Positions 54,944-62,986 of a DNA stretch of 64,000 nucleotides are shown here, piece by piece. The translations under genes and the position numbers were made by a program. Source of the DNA: an uncultured Flavobacteriales bacterium. Its GTDB lineage: Bacteria; Bacteroidota; Bacteroidia; Flavobacteriales_D; Parvicellaceae. The stretch spans positions 1 through 64,000 of the forward strand of contig CALJHN010000001.1 in NCBI GenBank assembly GCA_938075455.1. Reading direction: 5' to 3'. The notes beneath the pieces were generated by a model. It was not told the origin of the DNA. It searched no databases and saw only the letters and a program-made list of their open reading frames with translations. How positions within the stretch are numbered: position 1 is the first letter of the stretch; every line of letters starts with the position of its first letter.

Positions 54944-55339
54944 ATGAAAAAAATTGAAGAAATATTTGATGATGTGTGTAATGTGATAGAGAATTCTACG
55001 GGTTATAAAAAAGAAGATATTAATATGGACGATACTCTATTTGATAAATTAGAAATTGATTCCATTGATTTGGTAGATATACTATTTGAGTTAGAAACAT
55101 TGTACGATATTGAATTAAAAATAAGCGATATCGAAATTAAAGCAAAAAAAGAATTAGGGGATATTCAGTACGAAATCGATGGAGTGATAACTGCAGAAGG
55201 AATAGAATCTTTAAAGAAACACATGAGTGAAATAAATCCAGACAAGCTTACAGAAGGTCTTACTATTAATGAACTTATTCAGCTATTTTCTATTCACTCG
55301 TTATGTAAACTTGTCTTGTTAAAGTTGGAAGGTATGTAA
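54944..55339 (+). CDS. Extended acyl carrier protein (lipid operon gene 5)
   Basis: At 131 residues this carrier protein is about 50 longer than a normal ACP. The phosphopantetheine attachment site is EIDSIDLVDILFELE with Ser40 (DSID, the Asp-Ser-Leu/Ile motif). After the second helix comes an inserted segment (about 68-105; AKKELGDIQYEIDGVITAEGIESLKKH), followed by a last helical part (LFSIHSLCKLVLLKLEG). I interpret it as a dedicated carrier for the operon's chain. A phosphopantetheinyl transferase is not in the window. The reductase-like gene starts 25 bases downstream. Confidence 0.85.
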   Translation: MKKIEEIFDDVCNVIENSTGYKKEDINMDDTLFDKLEIDSIDLVDILFELETLYDIELKISDIEIKAKKELGDIQYEIDGVITAEGIESLKKHMSEINPDKLTEGLTINELIQLFSIHSLCKLVLLKLEGM

Positions 55340-55364
55340 AAATATAATTATAAAATTCTATAAA

Positions 55365-56438
55365 ATGAGAATTTCAATTGTTGGAGCATATGGATTTACA
55401 GGAAAAATAATTTGTGAAGAATTCAATAAAATTAAGTACTCCTACTCTATCTATGGAAGAAATATAAACGCTCTTAATGAACTTAAAAAAGGAAATTCAA
55501 ATATTAAAAATTCAAAATCAATCAATCTTAGAATAATAAGAGATGTAAATTATCTAATTGAAAATTCAGATGTAATTATCAACTGTGCTGGTCCTTTTAC
55601 AGAAGAATCCTTTTTACTAGTAAAAAATGTCGCTAAAAGTGGTAAAATATATTTAGATATATCTGGGGAAATTGGATTTATTAAGAATTCAAGGGATTAT
55701 TTACAAGAAATATCGGTTAAAAACAAATCATTAATTATTCATGGCTGTGCATTTGAAAGTCTAGTATCAGACTTAATACTGCAATCTTTGAGTGAGAAAA
55801 ATAAAATTAAATCTGTAAAAACATTTTATAAATTCAATCAAAAAAAAGTATCTCCTGGGACTAGAATAACTATGAAGCTAAGTAAATATAGAGAGAGTTT
55901 TAAGGTGAAAAATAATCAATGGTTGAATTGTGATTTTAAAAATGATTTAATTCAAATAACTAATGGAAATAATAGCAAAGAAGTTGCTGTTCCGTACCCA
56001 CTACCAGAAGTTGCTTTTTCAAAATGGAATTTTGAAGTAAATCAGGCTGAAAGTTTTATTATTATCGATGAAAATGACTCTAAATATATGACTAACAGAA
56101 AAAGTGTAGAAGGAGATGCTTTAGAAGAACTGGACAAACTTCGTTTAAAAAAATTCAAGGGACCGGAACTGAAAGATAGAATGTCTCAAAAATGTGAATT
56201 ATTTGTAAATATCAATCAAGAAAGTATACATCCAAAGACTTTAGAAGCCGAAATAAAAGACACGTATTTACTTACAGCAAAAGCCATTGTCCTAACTGTA
56301 GAAAAAATTCTTAAAAAGAACCCAAATTTATATGGTATAGTTAGTCCAGGACAAATATTTAATGGAAATCCCTTAAAAATAATACAAAAGCTTGGAGTTA
56401 AATTAAACCATCAATCAAAATTTAGAATTAAAAATTGA
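55365..56438 (+). CDS. Saccharopine-dehydrogenase-type NAD(P)-dependent reductase (lipid operon gene 6)
   Basis: A 357-residue Rossmann-fold protein: MRISIVGAYGFTGKII carries the dinucleotide motif GAYGFTG, followed by DVIINCAGPFTEES and KIYLDISGEIGF, the arrangement of the saccharopine dehydrogenase NADP-binding family. Members include lysine-pathway enzymes and lipid trans-acting enoyl reductases of mycobacteria. In this operon an enoyl reduction or related tailoring step on the acyl chain is likelier than lysine metabolism, but that is inference. There is no membrane helix. It starts at ATG 55365 and the RND gene begins 10 bases after its stop. Confidence 0.75.
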   Translation: MRISIVGAYGFTGKIICEEFNKIKYSYSIYGRNINALNELKKGNSNIKNSKSINLRIIRDVNYLIENSDVIINCAGPFTEESFLLVKNVAKSGKIYLDISGEIGFIKNSRDYLQEISVKNKSLIIHGCAFESLVSDLILQSLSEKNKIKSVKTFYKFNQKKVSPGTRITMKLSKYRESFKVKNNQWLNCDFKNDLIQITNGNNSKEVAVPYPLPEVAFSKWNFEVNQAESFIIIDENDSKYMTNRKSVEGDALEELDKLRLKKFKGPELKDRMSQKCELFVNINQESIHPKTLEAEIKDTYLLTAKAIVLTVEKILKKNPNLYGIVSPGQIFNGNPLKIIQKLGVKLNHQSKFRIKN

Positions 56439-56448
56439 TTCATAAAAA

Positions 56449-58548
56449 ATGGGAAATAAAGATGGATTTTATAAAATAATTGTTAGAAATAATAAGTTAT
56501 TATTTGCTATTTTCATTTCTACAATATTTTTTTTAATTGTCACCATTCCTACTCCAAAATTTAATGGCGATTTATCAGGATTCAACTTAGAAAAAAATAA
56601 AGAGTTCATTAAATATCAAAATAAAGATTCTATTTTTAAAAATAAATCAAAAATATTTTTGGAGGTTATTCCTAACTCTAATAATAGAAAAGAAATTCAA
56701 AAAAAGATTAAAAAAATTTCTCAAGAAATTACTTCAAAATACAAAAACTCAACTGTAACCAATCCTTTAACTTATTATGATAAAATGATAAGACACTGGA
56801 AAATTAAGAACAATCAATTATCTACATTTCTAAAACAAGCAAAAGAAGTACCAGAACTTAAAAAATTGATATCCAACGATTTAAAATCATTTTTAGTGAT
56901 AATTTCTTTTGATGATTTTAAAAGTATTGATATTGATTATTTAAATAATATTTTTCAAGAACCTTTTTCAGAAATTAAAAAAATAAATGTTTTTAGCATA
57001 GCTCATTTAGAAACTTCTATTGAGAAATATGTTACAAAAGATGTTATGAATTTAACACTGCTAATTCTTATTTTCTTTTCATTATATATAATACTTTCTT
57101 TTAGGGATTTTAAAGCTTTAATATTTATGGCTTTTACCATTCTAGGACCTATTAGTATATCATTATTGGTTTTCTACTTTTTAAATGTACAAGTGAATTT
57201 AATTTCTCTTCTTGTCTTCCCAATTGTCCTTATACTGGCATTATCAGATTCTATTCATTTGTTAACAGGATTTGTGAAATTTAAACATATTGAGAATAGA
57301 GAGAAAAGAACTGAAAAAGTCATAGCAAATTATTTTATTCCTTCTTTTTTTTCTTCTTTAACTACTGCAGCAGCATTTTTAAGTTTTTACTTTTTTAATG
57401 ATTCTGTTTTTATACAGCAGTTTGGAATGATCACAAGTATTGCATTGATGTTAGAGTTTTTAATTGTATTTTCAATTGCACCATTTCTTTTACCATGGTT
57501 GCATATTAAAAAGATAAATGACTACAATATTAATATGCTTTCTAACTTTCTTTTCAAGAATAAAAAAACTATATCAATAGGATTAATTTTGGTATTAATT
57601 ACATCCTTGACGTTAGTAAATAAATTATCTGTTAGGACAAGTACAGATATATTTTTCCCTGTAAATTCAGAAATTAGTCACGTAAGAAATAGATTAATGG
57701 ATAAATATTATTCAACAATAAAGTTAGATATTCTACTTACCAATAAGGATAAGAAAAAGAATAATCAAATAATAGAAAATTATATTATTGAATTAAATAA
57801 AAGATTTGAAAATGAAGCATTAATAGTCAATATTTCTTCAAGTTTAGACAAATTTTATTTCAAAACTCGATATGGTGTAAAAGCTAATTTGTTTAATTTC
57901 TTGGGAAATGGCAATCCATATTACGATGAAAAAACCAATACTCAAAGAATAGAATTAAAATTCAAAAGTGCTCAAGATGTAGTAGATTTTAGTAATGGAA
58001 AATTATTAGAAATAATAAATGATAGTCCAAAAGAAATAAATATTTCATATTCAAGTATGGGTCTATTGTTAAATGAAATGAATAATAGTATTACTACTTC
58101 TTTAATAAAATCTCTGCTTAGCTCTGGATTGGTCATCTTTTTAATAATTCTAATAATGACAAAGTCTATTTTCGCTTCTTTATTAAGTTTATTACCTAAC
58201 TTAATACCACTTGGCTTTATAATTATAATTTATTATGTCTTCAATATAAATATTAATGTTATTACTGCATTAACTGCAGTTATTAGTATAGGCTTGTTAG
58301 ATGATGACACAGTTCATATTTTATATCGTAAGTTTTGGTTAAAAAAACCTATGGAAGAACTTTCATTTAGTATTTTATCCTCAGCAATAATTTTAACAAT
58401 TTGCTTTGCGTTTTTTATGACAAGCAGTTTTAAGCCTATAGTTGCATTTGGATGGGTATGTTCTTTAATTTTTATTATTGGCATCATTTCTGAAATGACC
58501 TTAATGCAGTGGATTTTACAATATTTTGGAAAAAATAAAATAAATTGA
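56449..58548 (+). CDS. RND/MMPL-type lipid exporter (lipid operon gene 7)
   Basis: The 699-residue membrane protein has the MMPL/HpnN layout. An N-terminal helix (about 14-34) and a periplasmic domain (about 40-200) precede five helices (about 205-350). A second cycle starts with a helix at 375-392 and a periplasmic domain to about 545, with five helices to the end. Charged residues at LALSDSIHLL and IGLLDDDTVHILYRKF match the proton-relay helices of RND pumps. Relatives carry lipids such as hopanoids, or polyketide-type lipids, across the inner membrane. Its position between synthesis genes and phospholipid genes points to export or flipping of the product. Confidence 0.88.
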   Translation: MGNKDGFYKIIVRNNKLLFAIFISTIFFLIVTIPTPKFNGDLSGFNLEKNKEFIKYQNKDSIFKNKSKIFLEVIPNSNNRKEIQKKIKKISQEITSKYKNSTVTNPLTYYDKMIRHWKIKNNQLSTFLKQAKEVPELKKLISNDLKSFLVIISFDDFKSIDIDYLNNIFQEPFSEIKKINVFSIAHLETSIEKYVTKDVMNLTLLILIFFSLYIILSFRDFKALIFMAFTILGPISISLLVFYFLNVQVNLISLLVFPIVLILALSDSIHLLTGFVKFKHIENREKRTEKVIANYFIPSFFSSLTTAAAFLSFYFFNDSVFIQQFGMITSIALMLEFLIVFSIAPFLLPWLHIKKINDYNINMLSNFLFKNKKTISIGLILVLITSLTLVNKLSVRTSTDIFFPVNSEISHVRNRLMDKYYSTIKLDILLTNKDKKKNNQIIENYIIELNKRFENEALIVNISSSLDKFYFKTRYGVKANLFNFLGNGNPYYDEKTNTQRIELKFKSAQDVVDFSNGKLLEIINDSPKEINISYSSMGLLLNEMNNSITTSLIKSLLSSGLVIFLIILIMTKSIFASLLSLLPNLIPLGFIIIIYYVFNININVITALTAVISIGLLDDDTVHILYRKFWLKKPMEELSFSILSSAIILTICFAFFMTSSFKPIVAFGWVCSLIFIIGIISEMTLMQWILQYFGKNKIN

Positions 58549-59369
58549 AACGAATGAGAATTTATTGGTCCTTTCGAAATATAAGTTTAATTCTGGGGTT
58601 GTTTTGTTATTTGTCTTCTATTAGTCAGGAAATCATTTGTAAAGATAATTCCAAACCATCCATAGAAAAAGAGGCAATTGTTATACTTCCAGGATTTGGA
58701 GATTCAAAAAAAGGGAGAAATGAGCAAGAGAAATTCTTTAAAGAAAAGGGTTATGATTTATTTATTCCTGAGTATATGGACAAATTCAAGGTAGATAATT
58801 GTGTAGAAAATCTGCTCGAATTCTATGATAAAAATCAATTAAAAGATTATAAAAAAATTCATTTTTTCTCTTATATATTAGGATCGTGGGTATTGAATAA
58901 GTTTATTAGTAAATATGGTGTTTTAAATATATCTACAATAGTTTACGACCGAAGTCCTACCCAAGAAAGAGCACCTTATTTAGCTGCTGAAAATTTAAAT
59001 TTAATTATTTCAATGATGGGTATAAAGAATATAATGAATGACATGGCAGCTTTAGAATATCCTCCAATTGAAAACAAGGATTTACATATTGGAATTATCA
59101 TTGAAAGTAAAGCAACAAAGTTGCTACGATTACTAGAAAAAAAGGCTTTAGAAATGGGTCCATTAGATTATAAATTAGAAAGTCTAAACCAAAAAACAGA
59201 TGATTATCTTTATACATGGCTAAATCATGATCAAATGTACGAACGCTTTGATATCATTGGAGAAGAAATATTTTATTTTATAGAAAATCATTTATTTTCT
59301 AATAATGCGGAAAGAGTACAGTATGATTGGGATCCATTTACTAACTATAAAAAAGAAGGATTAAAATGA
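58545..59369 (+). CDS. Degenerate alpha/beta-hydrolase-like protein (lipid operon gene 8)
   Basis: A 274-residue protein with alpha/beta hydrolase character: VILPGFGDSKKGR near residue 46-58 looks like the oxyanion loop. The elbow GxSxG should lie at FFSYILGSWVLN (107-118); it aligns SYILGS with GHSLGG, so Ile111 replaces the catalytic serine. The C-terminal His equivalent may be in WLNHDQMYERF. A short hydrophobic start suggests a signal peptide. It resembles the hydrolase half of E. coli YnbC. It starts at TTG 58545, overlapping the RND stop, or at ATG 58554. A binding rather than catalytic role is possible. Confidence 0.68.
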   Translation: MKRMRIYWSFRNISLILGLFCYLSSISQEIICKDNSKPSIEKEAIVILPGFGDSKKGRNEQEKFFKEKGYDLFIPEYMDKFKVDNCVENLLEFYDKNQLKDYKKIHFFSYILGSWVLNKFISKYGVLNISTIVYDRSPTQERAPYLAAENLNLIISMMGIKNIMNDMAALEYPPIENKDLHIGIIIESKATKLLRLLEKKALEMGPLDYKLESLNQKTDDYLYTWLNHDQMYERFDIIGEEIFYFIENHLFSNNAERVQYDWDPFTNYKKEGLK

Positions 59370-59968
59370 TATCATTTTATAAAATCAAACCAAAATTTCA
59401 AAAATTATTAAAACCAATTTTATTTGGGTTATATAAGCTTGGAATTACAGCAAACCAAATTACAGTTAGTTCCATTATTTTGTCATTTTTAATAGGATTT
59501 TCTCTTTGGTTTCACCCTGATTACCGTTGGGGGCTACTAGTGGTTCCAATTGGTCTTTTAATTAGAATGGCTCTTAATGCCTTAGATGGTATGATGGCAA
59601 GAACTTATAATATGCAATCTAAGTTAGGAGAAGTTTTAAATGAAATTGGTGATGTAATTTCTGACTTATTTATATTTATTCCAATGACACAAATAAAAGG
59701 ACTTAACCACGAGCTTCTAGCTTTGTTTATAGGGCTATCTATTATAAATGAGTTTGCTGGATTTATGGGCAAATTAATTGGTAGAGAAAGAAGGTATGAT
59801 GGTCCAATGGGAAAAAGCGATAGAGCATTTTTAGTTGGAATAATTTGTTTGATTCTTTTCTTTAGACCTATAGATTTGATAATTATCAACACTATATTTA
59901 TCGTAGCATCCTCTCTAATAGTTTTAAGTACCGTAATAAGATTAAAAAAGGGATTGGAAGATGAATAA
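59366..59968 (+). CDS. CDP-alcohol phosphatidyltransferase, YnbA-like (lipid operon gene 9)
   Basis: This 200-residue membrane enzyme has the CDP-alcohol motif at about 70-99 (NALDGMMARTYNMQSKLGEVLNEIGDVISD). In the general D1xxD2GxxAR...GxxxD3xxxD4 pattern the first and third aspartates are Asn here (NALDG; GEVLN) while the second and fourth are Asp. The same NALDG / LNELGD pattern is what I recall from the YnbA/YnjF-type subgroup. It would exchange CMP of a CDP-activated lipid for an unknown alcohol. The gene overlaps the hydrolase (4 bases) and CdsA-like (8 bases) genes. Confidence 0.87.
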   Translation: MISFYKIKPKFQKLLKPILFGLYKLGITANQITVSSIILSFLIGFSLWFHPDYRWGLLVVPIGLLIRMALNALDGMMARTYNMQSKLGEVLNEIGDVISDLFIFIPMTQIKGLNHELLALFIGLSIINEFAGFMGKLIGRERRYDGPMGKSDRAFLVGIICLILFFRPIDLIIINTIFIVASSLIVLSTVIRLKKGLEDE

Positions 59969-60911
59969 ACTAATAGAAAATATTAATATTTCTGGTGAAA
60001 TTCAAATTGTAATATTTATCATTTTAGCAATCCTAGTATTTTCTTCAATTGTATTGGGAATTTGGGGACTATTTAGTAAGTCTAAAATGCTTGTAGAGCT
60101 TAAAACTAGAACAAAATCTTGGTGGATAATGTGTACGTTATTTATAACTGCTACCATTATAAGTAATGTGATTACCTATGTTTGTATTGGTTTTTTATCA
60201 TTTGCCGCATTAAGAGAATTTTATTCCGTCATAAAATTAAGGAAATCAGACAGAGCTGGAATGTTATGGTGTTATTTAGCTATTCCAGTCCAATATTATT
60301 TAGCTTACAGAGGATGGTACGAACTTTTTATAGTATTTATTCCTGTATTTATGTTTGTTTGGATACCTTTTATTTTAGTTTTACAAGGAGAAACTAAAAT
60401 GATTATGTCCTCTATGGCTGGTCTTCCAACATCGCTAATGCTTTGTGTTTTTGGGTTGAGTCATATGGCATATTTGATAAGTTTACCAGAAATTGATGGT
60501 TTTAGTGCTGGAGGAAAAGGATTACTTCTATTTTTAATATTCATAACTCAGATAAATGATGTAATGCAATTTATATGGGGTAAAATAATAGGAAAACATA
60601 AAATATTACCTAAAATAAGTCCTAATAAGACTTGGGGAGGATTTATTGGTGGTTTAATTTCTTCTGTTTTTATTGGCTACTTAATGAGCTTTCTAACTCC
60701 ATTAAACGACTGGCAAGTTATTGTGGTTAGCTTTTTCATAGCAGGAGTTGGTTTTGTGGGAGACGTAGTAGTATCTGCTATAAAACGAGACATGGGGGTA
60801 AAAGATATGGGACAAGCAATTCCTGGACATGGTGGAGTTTTGGATAGAATAGATTCTTTAGCATTAACAACCCCTATTTTCTTTCATTTAGTTTATTTTT
60901 TCGCCTACTAA
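59961..60911 (+). CDS. Phosphatidate cytidylyltransferase, CdsA/YnbB-like (lipid operon gene 10)
   Basis: A 316-residue integral membrane protein with about eight helices and the CDP-diglyceride synthase signature KDMGQAIPGHGGVLDRIDSL (about 280-299), whose Asp residues bind metal and CTP. It makes CDP-lipid from phosphatidate-type lipid and CTP. The neighbouring CDP-alcohol phosphatidyltransferase and PlsC-type genes reproduce the E. coli ynbABC set, suggesting a separate, specialised route instead of the housekeeping CdsA. Its ATG lies within the end of the phosphatidyltransferase gene and its stop shares one base with the acyltransferase start. Confidence 0.92.
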   Translation: MNKLIENINISGEIQIVIFIILAILVFSSIVLGIWGLFSKSKMLVELKTRTKSWWIMCTLFITATIISNVITYVCIGFLSFAALREFYSVIKLRKSDRAGMLWCYLAIPVQYYLAYRGWYELFIVFIPVFMFVWIPFILVLQGETKMIMSSMAGLPTSLMLCVFGLSHMAYLISLPEIDGFSAGGKGLLLFLIFITQINDVMQFIWGKIIGKHKILPKISPNKTWGGFIGGLISSVFIGYLMSFLTPLNDWQVIVVSFFIAGVGFVGDVVVSAIKRDMGVKDMGQAIPGHGGVLDRIDSLALTTPIFFHLVYFFAY

Positions 60912-61573
60912 TGAGAACTTTTTTTCTCTATATTATTTATAAGATATTTTGGAATTTTTTCTTCAAAATTATAATCGGTGTAAGGTATATTGGAGACAAA
61001 AAATTAATAAAACACCAACAATTTGTAATGGTTGCAAATCATAATAGTCATGCAGATGGAGTAACTCTTATGACTTCAGTCCCAGTAGATAGATTAGCTA
61101 TAACTTATCCGGTAGCTGCAGAAGATTATTTCGGAAAAAGCAAACTGTCTGCCTTTCTATCATGGTTTCTTATAAACCTTCTCTTAATTCCTAGAAAAAG
61201 AGATGAGAAAAATCCAAAAAGAGATCCAATTTTTATTATGGATAGTTATTTAAAAAATGGCAAGTCTCTCATTTTTTTTCCTGAAGGTTCAAGAGGTAAA
61301 GCAGGTAAAATACAAGTTTTTAAAAAAGGTTTGGGACATTTAATGAAAGAAAATATGAATATTCCTATTATACCGGTTTATTTGGAAGGAATTGGCAGAG
61401 TGTTGCCGAAAGGCAATAAAATAATGTTACCTAGTATAACTAAAATATATTTTGGAAACCCAATTTTTTTAGAAAACGAATCTGTAGAAGAAATTGTTGA
61501 AAAAGCAGAAAACGCTGTACACTATCTTAAAAATAGATGTGACAGTAACAATAGCTCAAAATTAAGAGATTAA
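60911..61573 (+). CDS. PlsC-type lysophospholipid acyltransferase (lipid operon gene 11)
   Basis: The 220-residue acyltransferase has the HxxxxD motif in NHNSHADG (near residue 42), the FPEGSRGKAG motif (near 123), and the helical C-terminal segment after VIPVYLEGIGRVLP. An N-terminal hydrophobic helix anchors it in the membrane. It would move an acyl group, perhaps from the operon's dedicated ACP, onto a lysolipid. It matches the acyltransferase half of E. coli YnbC and closes the operon. The DEAD-box helicase follows after 40 bases with its own -7 element. Confidence 0.9.
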   Translation: MRTFFLYIIYKIFWNFFFKIIIGVRYIGDKKLIKHQQFVMVANHNSHADGVTLMTSVPVDRLAITYPVAAEDYFGKSKLSAFLSWFLINLLLIPRKRDEKNPKRDPIFIMDSYLKNGKSLIFFPEGSRGKAGKIQVFKKGLGHLMKENMNIPIIPVYLEGIGRVLPKGNKIMLPSITKIYFGNPIFLENESVEEIVEKAENAVHYLKNRCDSNNSSKLRD

Positions 61574-61591
61574 TATTCTTACTTTATATCT

Positions 61592-61599
61592 TAACTTTG
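61592..61599 (+). promoter_or_regulatory. -7 element before the DEAD-box helicase
   Basis: TAACTTTG matches TAnnTTTG, 15 bases before the helicase ATG at 61614. This supports the end of the lipid operon at 61573 and separate transcription of the helicase. No -33 partner is seen. Confidence 0.42.
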
Positions 61600-61613
61600 T
61601 AAAAATTATTTTA

Positions 61614-62969
61614 ATGTCTTCCTTTGAAAAATTTGGTTTAAGAAAACAACTTCACAATGCCATTGAAGATTTAGGGTTCAAAACACCTACTCCCATTCAA
61701 GAACAATCTTTTTCTGTTATTCTTTCTGGTAAGGACATGTTGGGAATAGCTCAAACTGGGACAGGAAAGACTTTAGGTTATATGATGCCCTTATTGGACG
61801 AGCTCAAATATTCCAAACAATCCAACCCAAGAATATTAATTTTAGTTCCTACTAGAGAATTGGTAATTCAAGTTAAAGAAGAAATTGAAAACTTTTCAAA
61901 ATACTTAAGTATAAGAACTATTGGCATATATGGAGGAGTAAATATTAAAAGACAGAGAATTGAACTATATGAAGGTTGTGATATTCTGGTAGCAACACCT
62001 GGAAGATTATACGATTTAATACTTAACCAATCTCTTGTAGTTAAAGGACTGAAAAAGCTAGTGATTGACGAGGTAGATGTTATTCTTGATTTGGGGTTTA
62101 GAACCCAGATAACTAATATTTTAGATCTTCTTCCAAAAAAAAGACAGAATATTATGTTCTCAGCAACTATGACCAAGCATGTAGATTCATTAATTGATGA
62201 TTTTTTTATTTCACCTGTTAAAATTTCAATTGCTGTTAGTGGAACTCCATTAGACAATATTGCACAGCAATGCTATAAAGTAGAGAATTTTAATACAAAA
62301 ATAAATTTACTTACTCATTTAATAGCTAATCAAGAAGAATTTAAAAAAGTACTAATCTTTGTCTCTAACAAGAAAATGGCAGATAAAGTATTTGAACTAA
62401 TAGAACCAGAATTTGGTTATGAATCTTGCATTATTCATTCAAATAAGTCTCAAAATTATAGAATTAGCTCCATAGAAGATTTTGATTCAGGGAAAAATAG
62501 GATTCTTATTTCTACAGATATTATGTCAAGAGGTTTGGATTTAAATGAAATTTCTCATGTTGTAAATTTTGATACCCCTGAATTTCCTGAAAATTACATG
62601 CATAGAATTGGTAGAACAGGAAGAGCTGAAAAAGAAGGAAATACTATTTTATTTTCTACAGACAAAGAGCAGCCTTTCAAAAAGAAGATTGAAGAATTAA
62701 TGGCCTATGAGATCCCAATGGTTGATTTTCCTAAAGAGGTCGAGATTTCCTTAGAACTAATTGCGGAAGAACGAGGGGAAGATGGACTTAATAAAAATGA
62801 AAATCGTAACTCTAAAAAAATTGAGCTAACTGCTGGATTTCATGAAAAGAAAGAAAAAAACTTAAAAACCAATCTAGGTGGAAGCTATAGAAGAACTATT
62901 AAAAAGAAGTATAAGAAACCTCAGAAAAGAGGTGATAAGACTTATCACAAAAGACAAAAACGAGGTTAA
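61614..62969 (+). CDS. DEAD-box-family ATP-dependent RNA helicase
   Basis: A 451-residue superfamily 2 helicase: Q motif FGLRKQLHNAIEDLGFKTPTPIQEQ (about 7-30), Walker A AQTGTGKT near 45, motif II DEVD near 151 (where most members have DEAD), motif III SAT near 182, and motif VI HRIGRTGRAE near 328. The C-terminal tail (about 395-451) is very basic (YRRTIKKKYKKPQKRGDK), as in RNA helicases of cold-adapted or ribosome-related function. Role: RNA unwinding, probably ribosome assembly or mRNA turnover. Confidence 0.93.
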   Translation: MSSFEKFGLRKQLHNAIEDLGFKTPTPIQEQSFSVILSGKDMLGIAQTGTGKTLGYMMPLLDELKYSKQSNPRILILVPTRELVIQVKEEIENFSKYLSIRTIGIYGGVNIKRQRIELYEGCDILVATPGRLYDLILNQSLVVKGLKKLVIDEVDVILDLGFRTQITNILDLLPKKRQNIMFSATMTKHVDSLIDDFFISPVKISIAVSGTPLDNIAQQCYKVENFNTKINLLTHLIANQEEFKKVLIFVSNKKMADKVFELIEPEFGYESCIIHSNKSQNYRISSIEDFDSGKNRILISTDIMSRGLDLNEISHVVNFDTPEFPENYMHRIGRTGRAEKEGNTILFSTDKEQPFKKKIEELMAYEIPMVDFPKEVEISLELIAEERGEDGLNKNENRNSKKIELTAGFHEKKEKNLKTNLGGSYRRTIKKKYKKPQKRGDKTYHKRQKRG

Positions 62970-62986
62970 ATATTATTCAAATAAAA

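Noticed and set aside
51411-61573. Standard aryl polyene cluster
   Set aside because: KS, CLF-like, DH, KR, ACP and MMPL genes are shared, but no ammonia lyase, aryl-AMP ligase, methyltransferase or thioesterase is in the operon, and CDP-alcohol/CdsA genes are extra. It is therefore only a partial resemblance.
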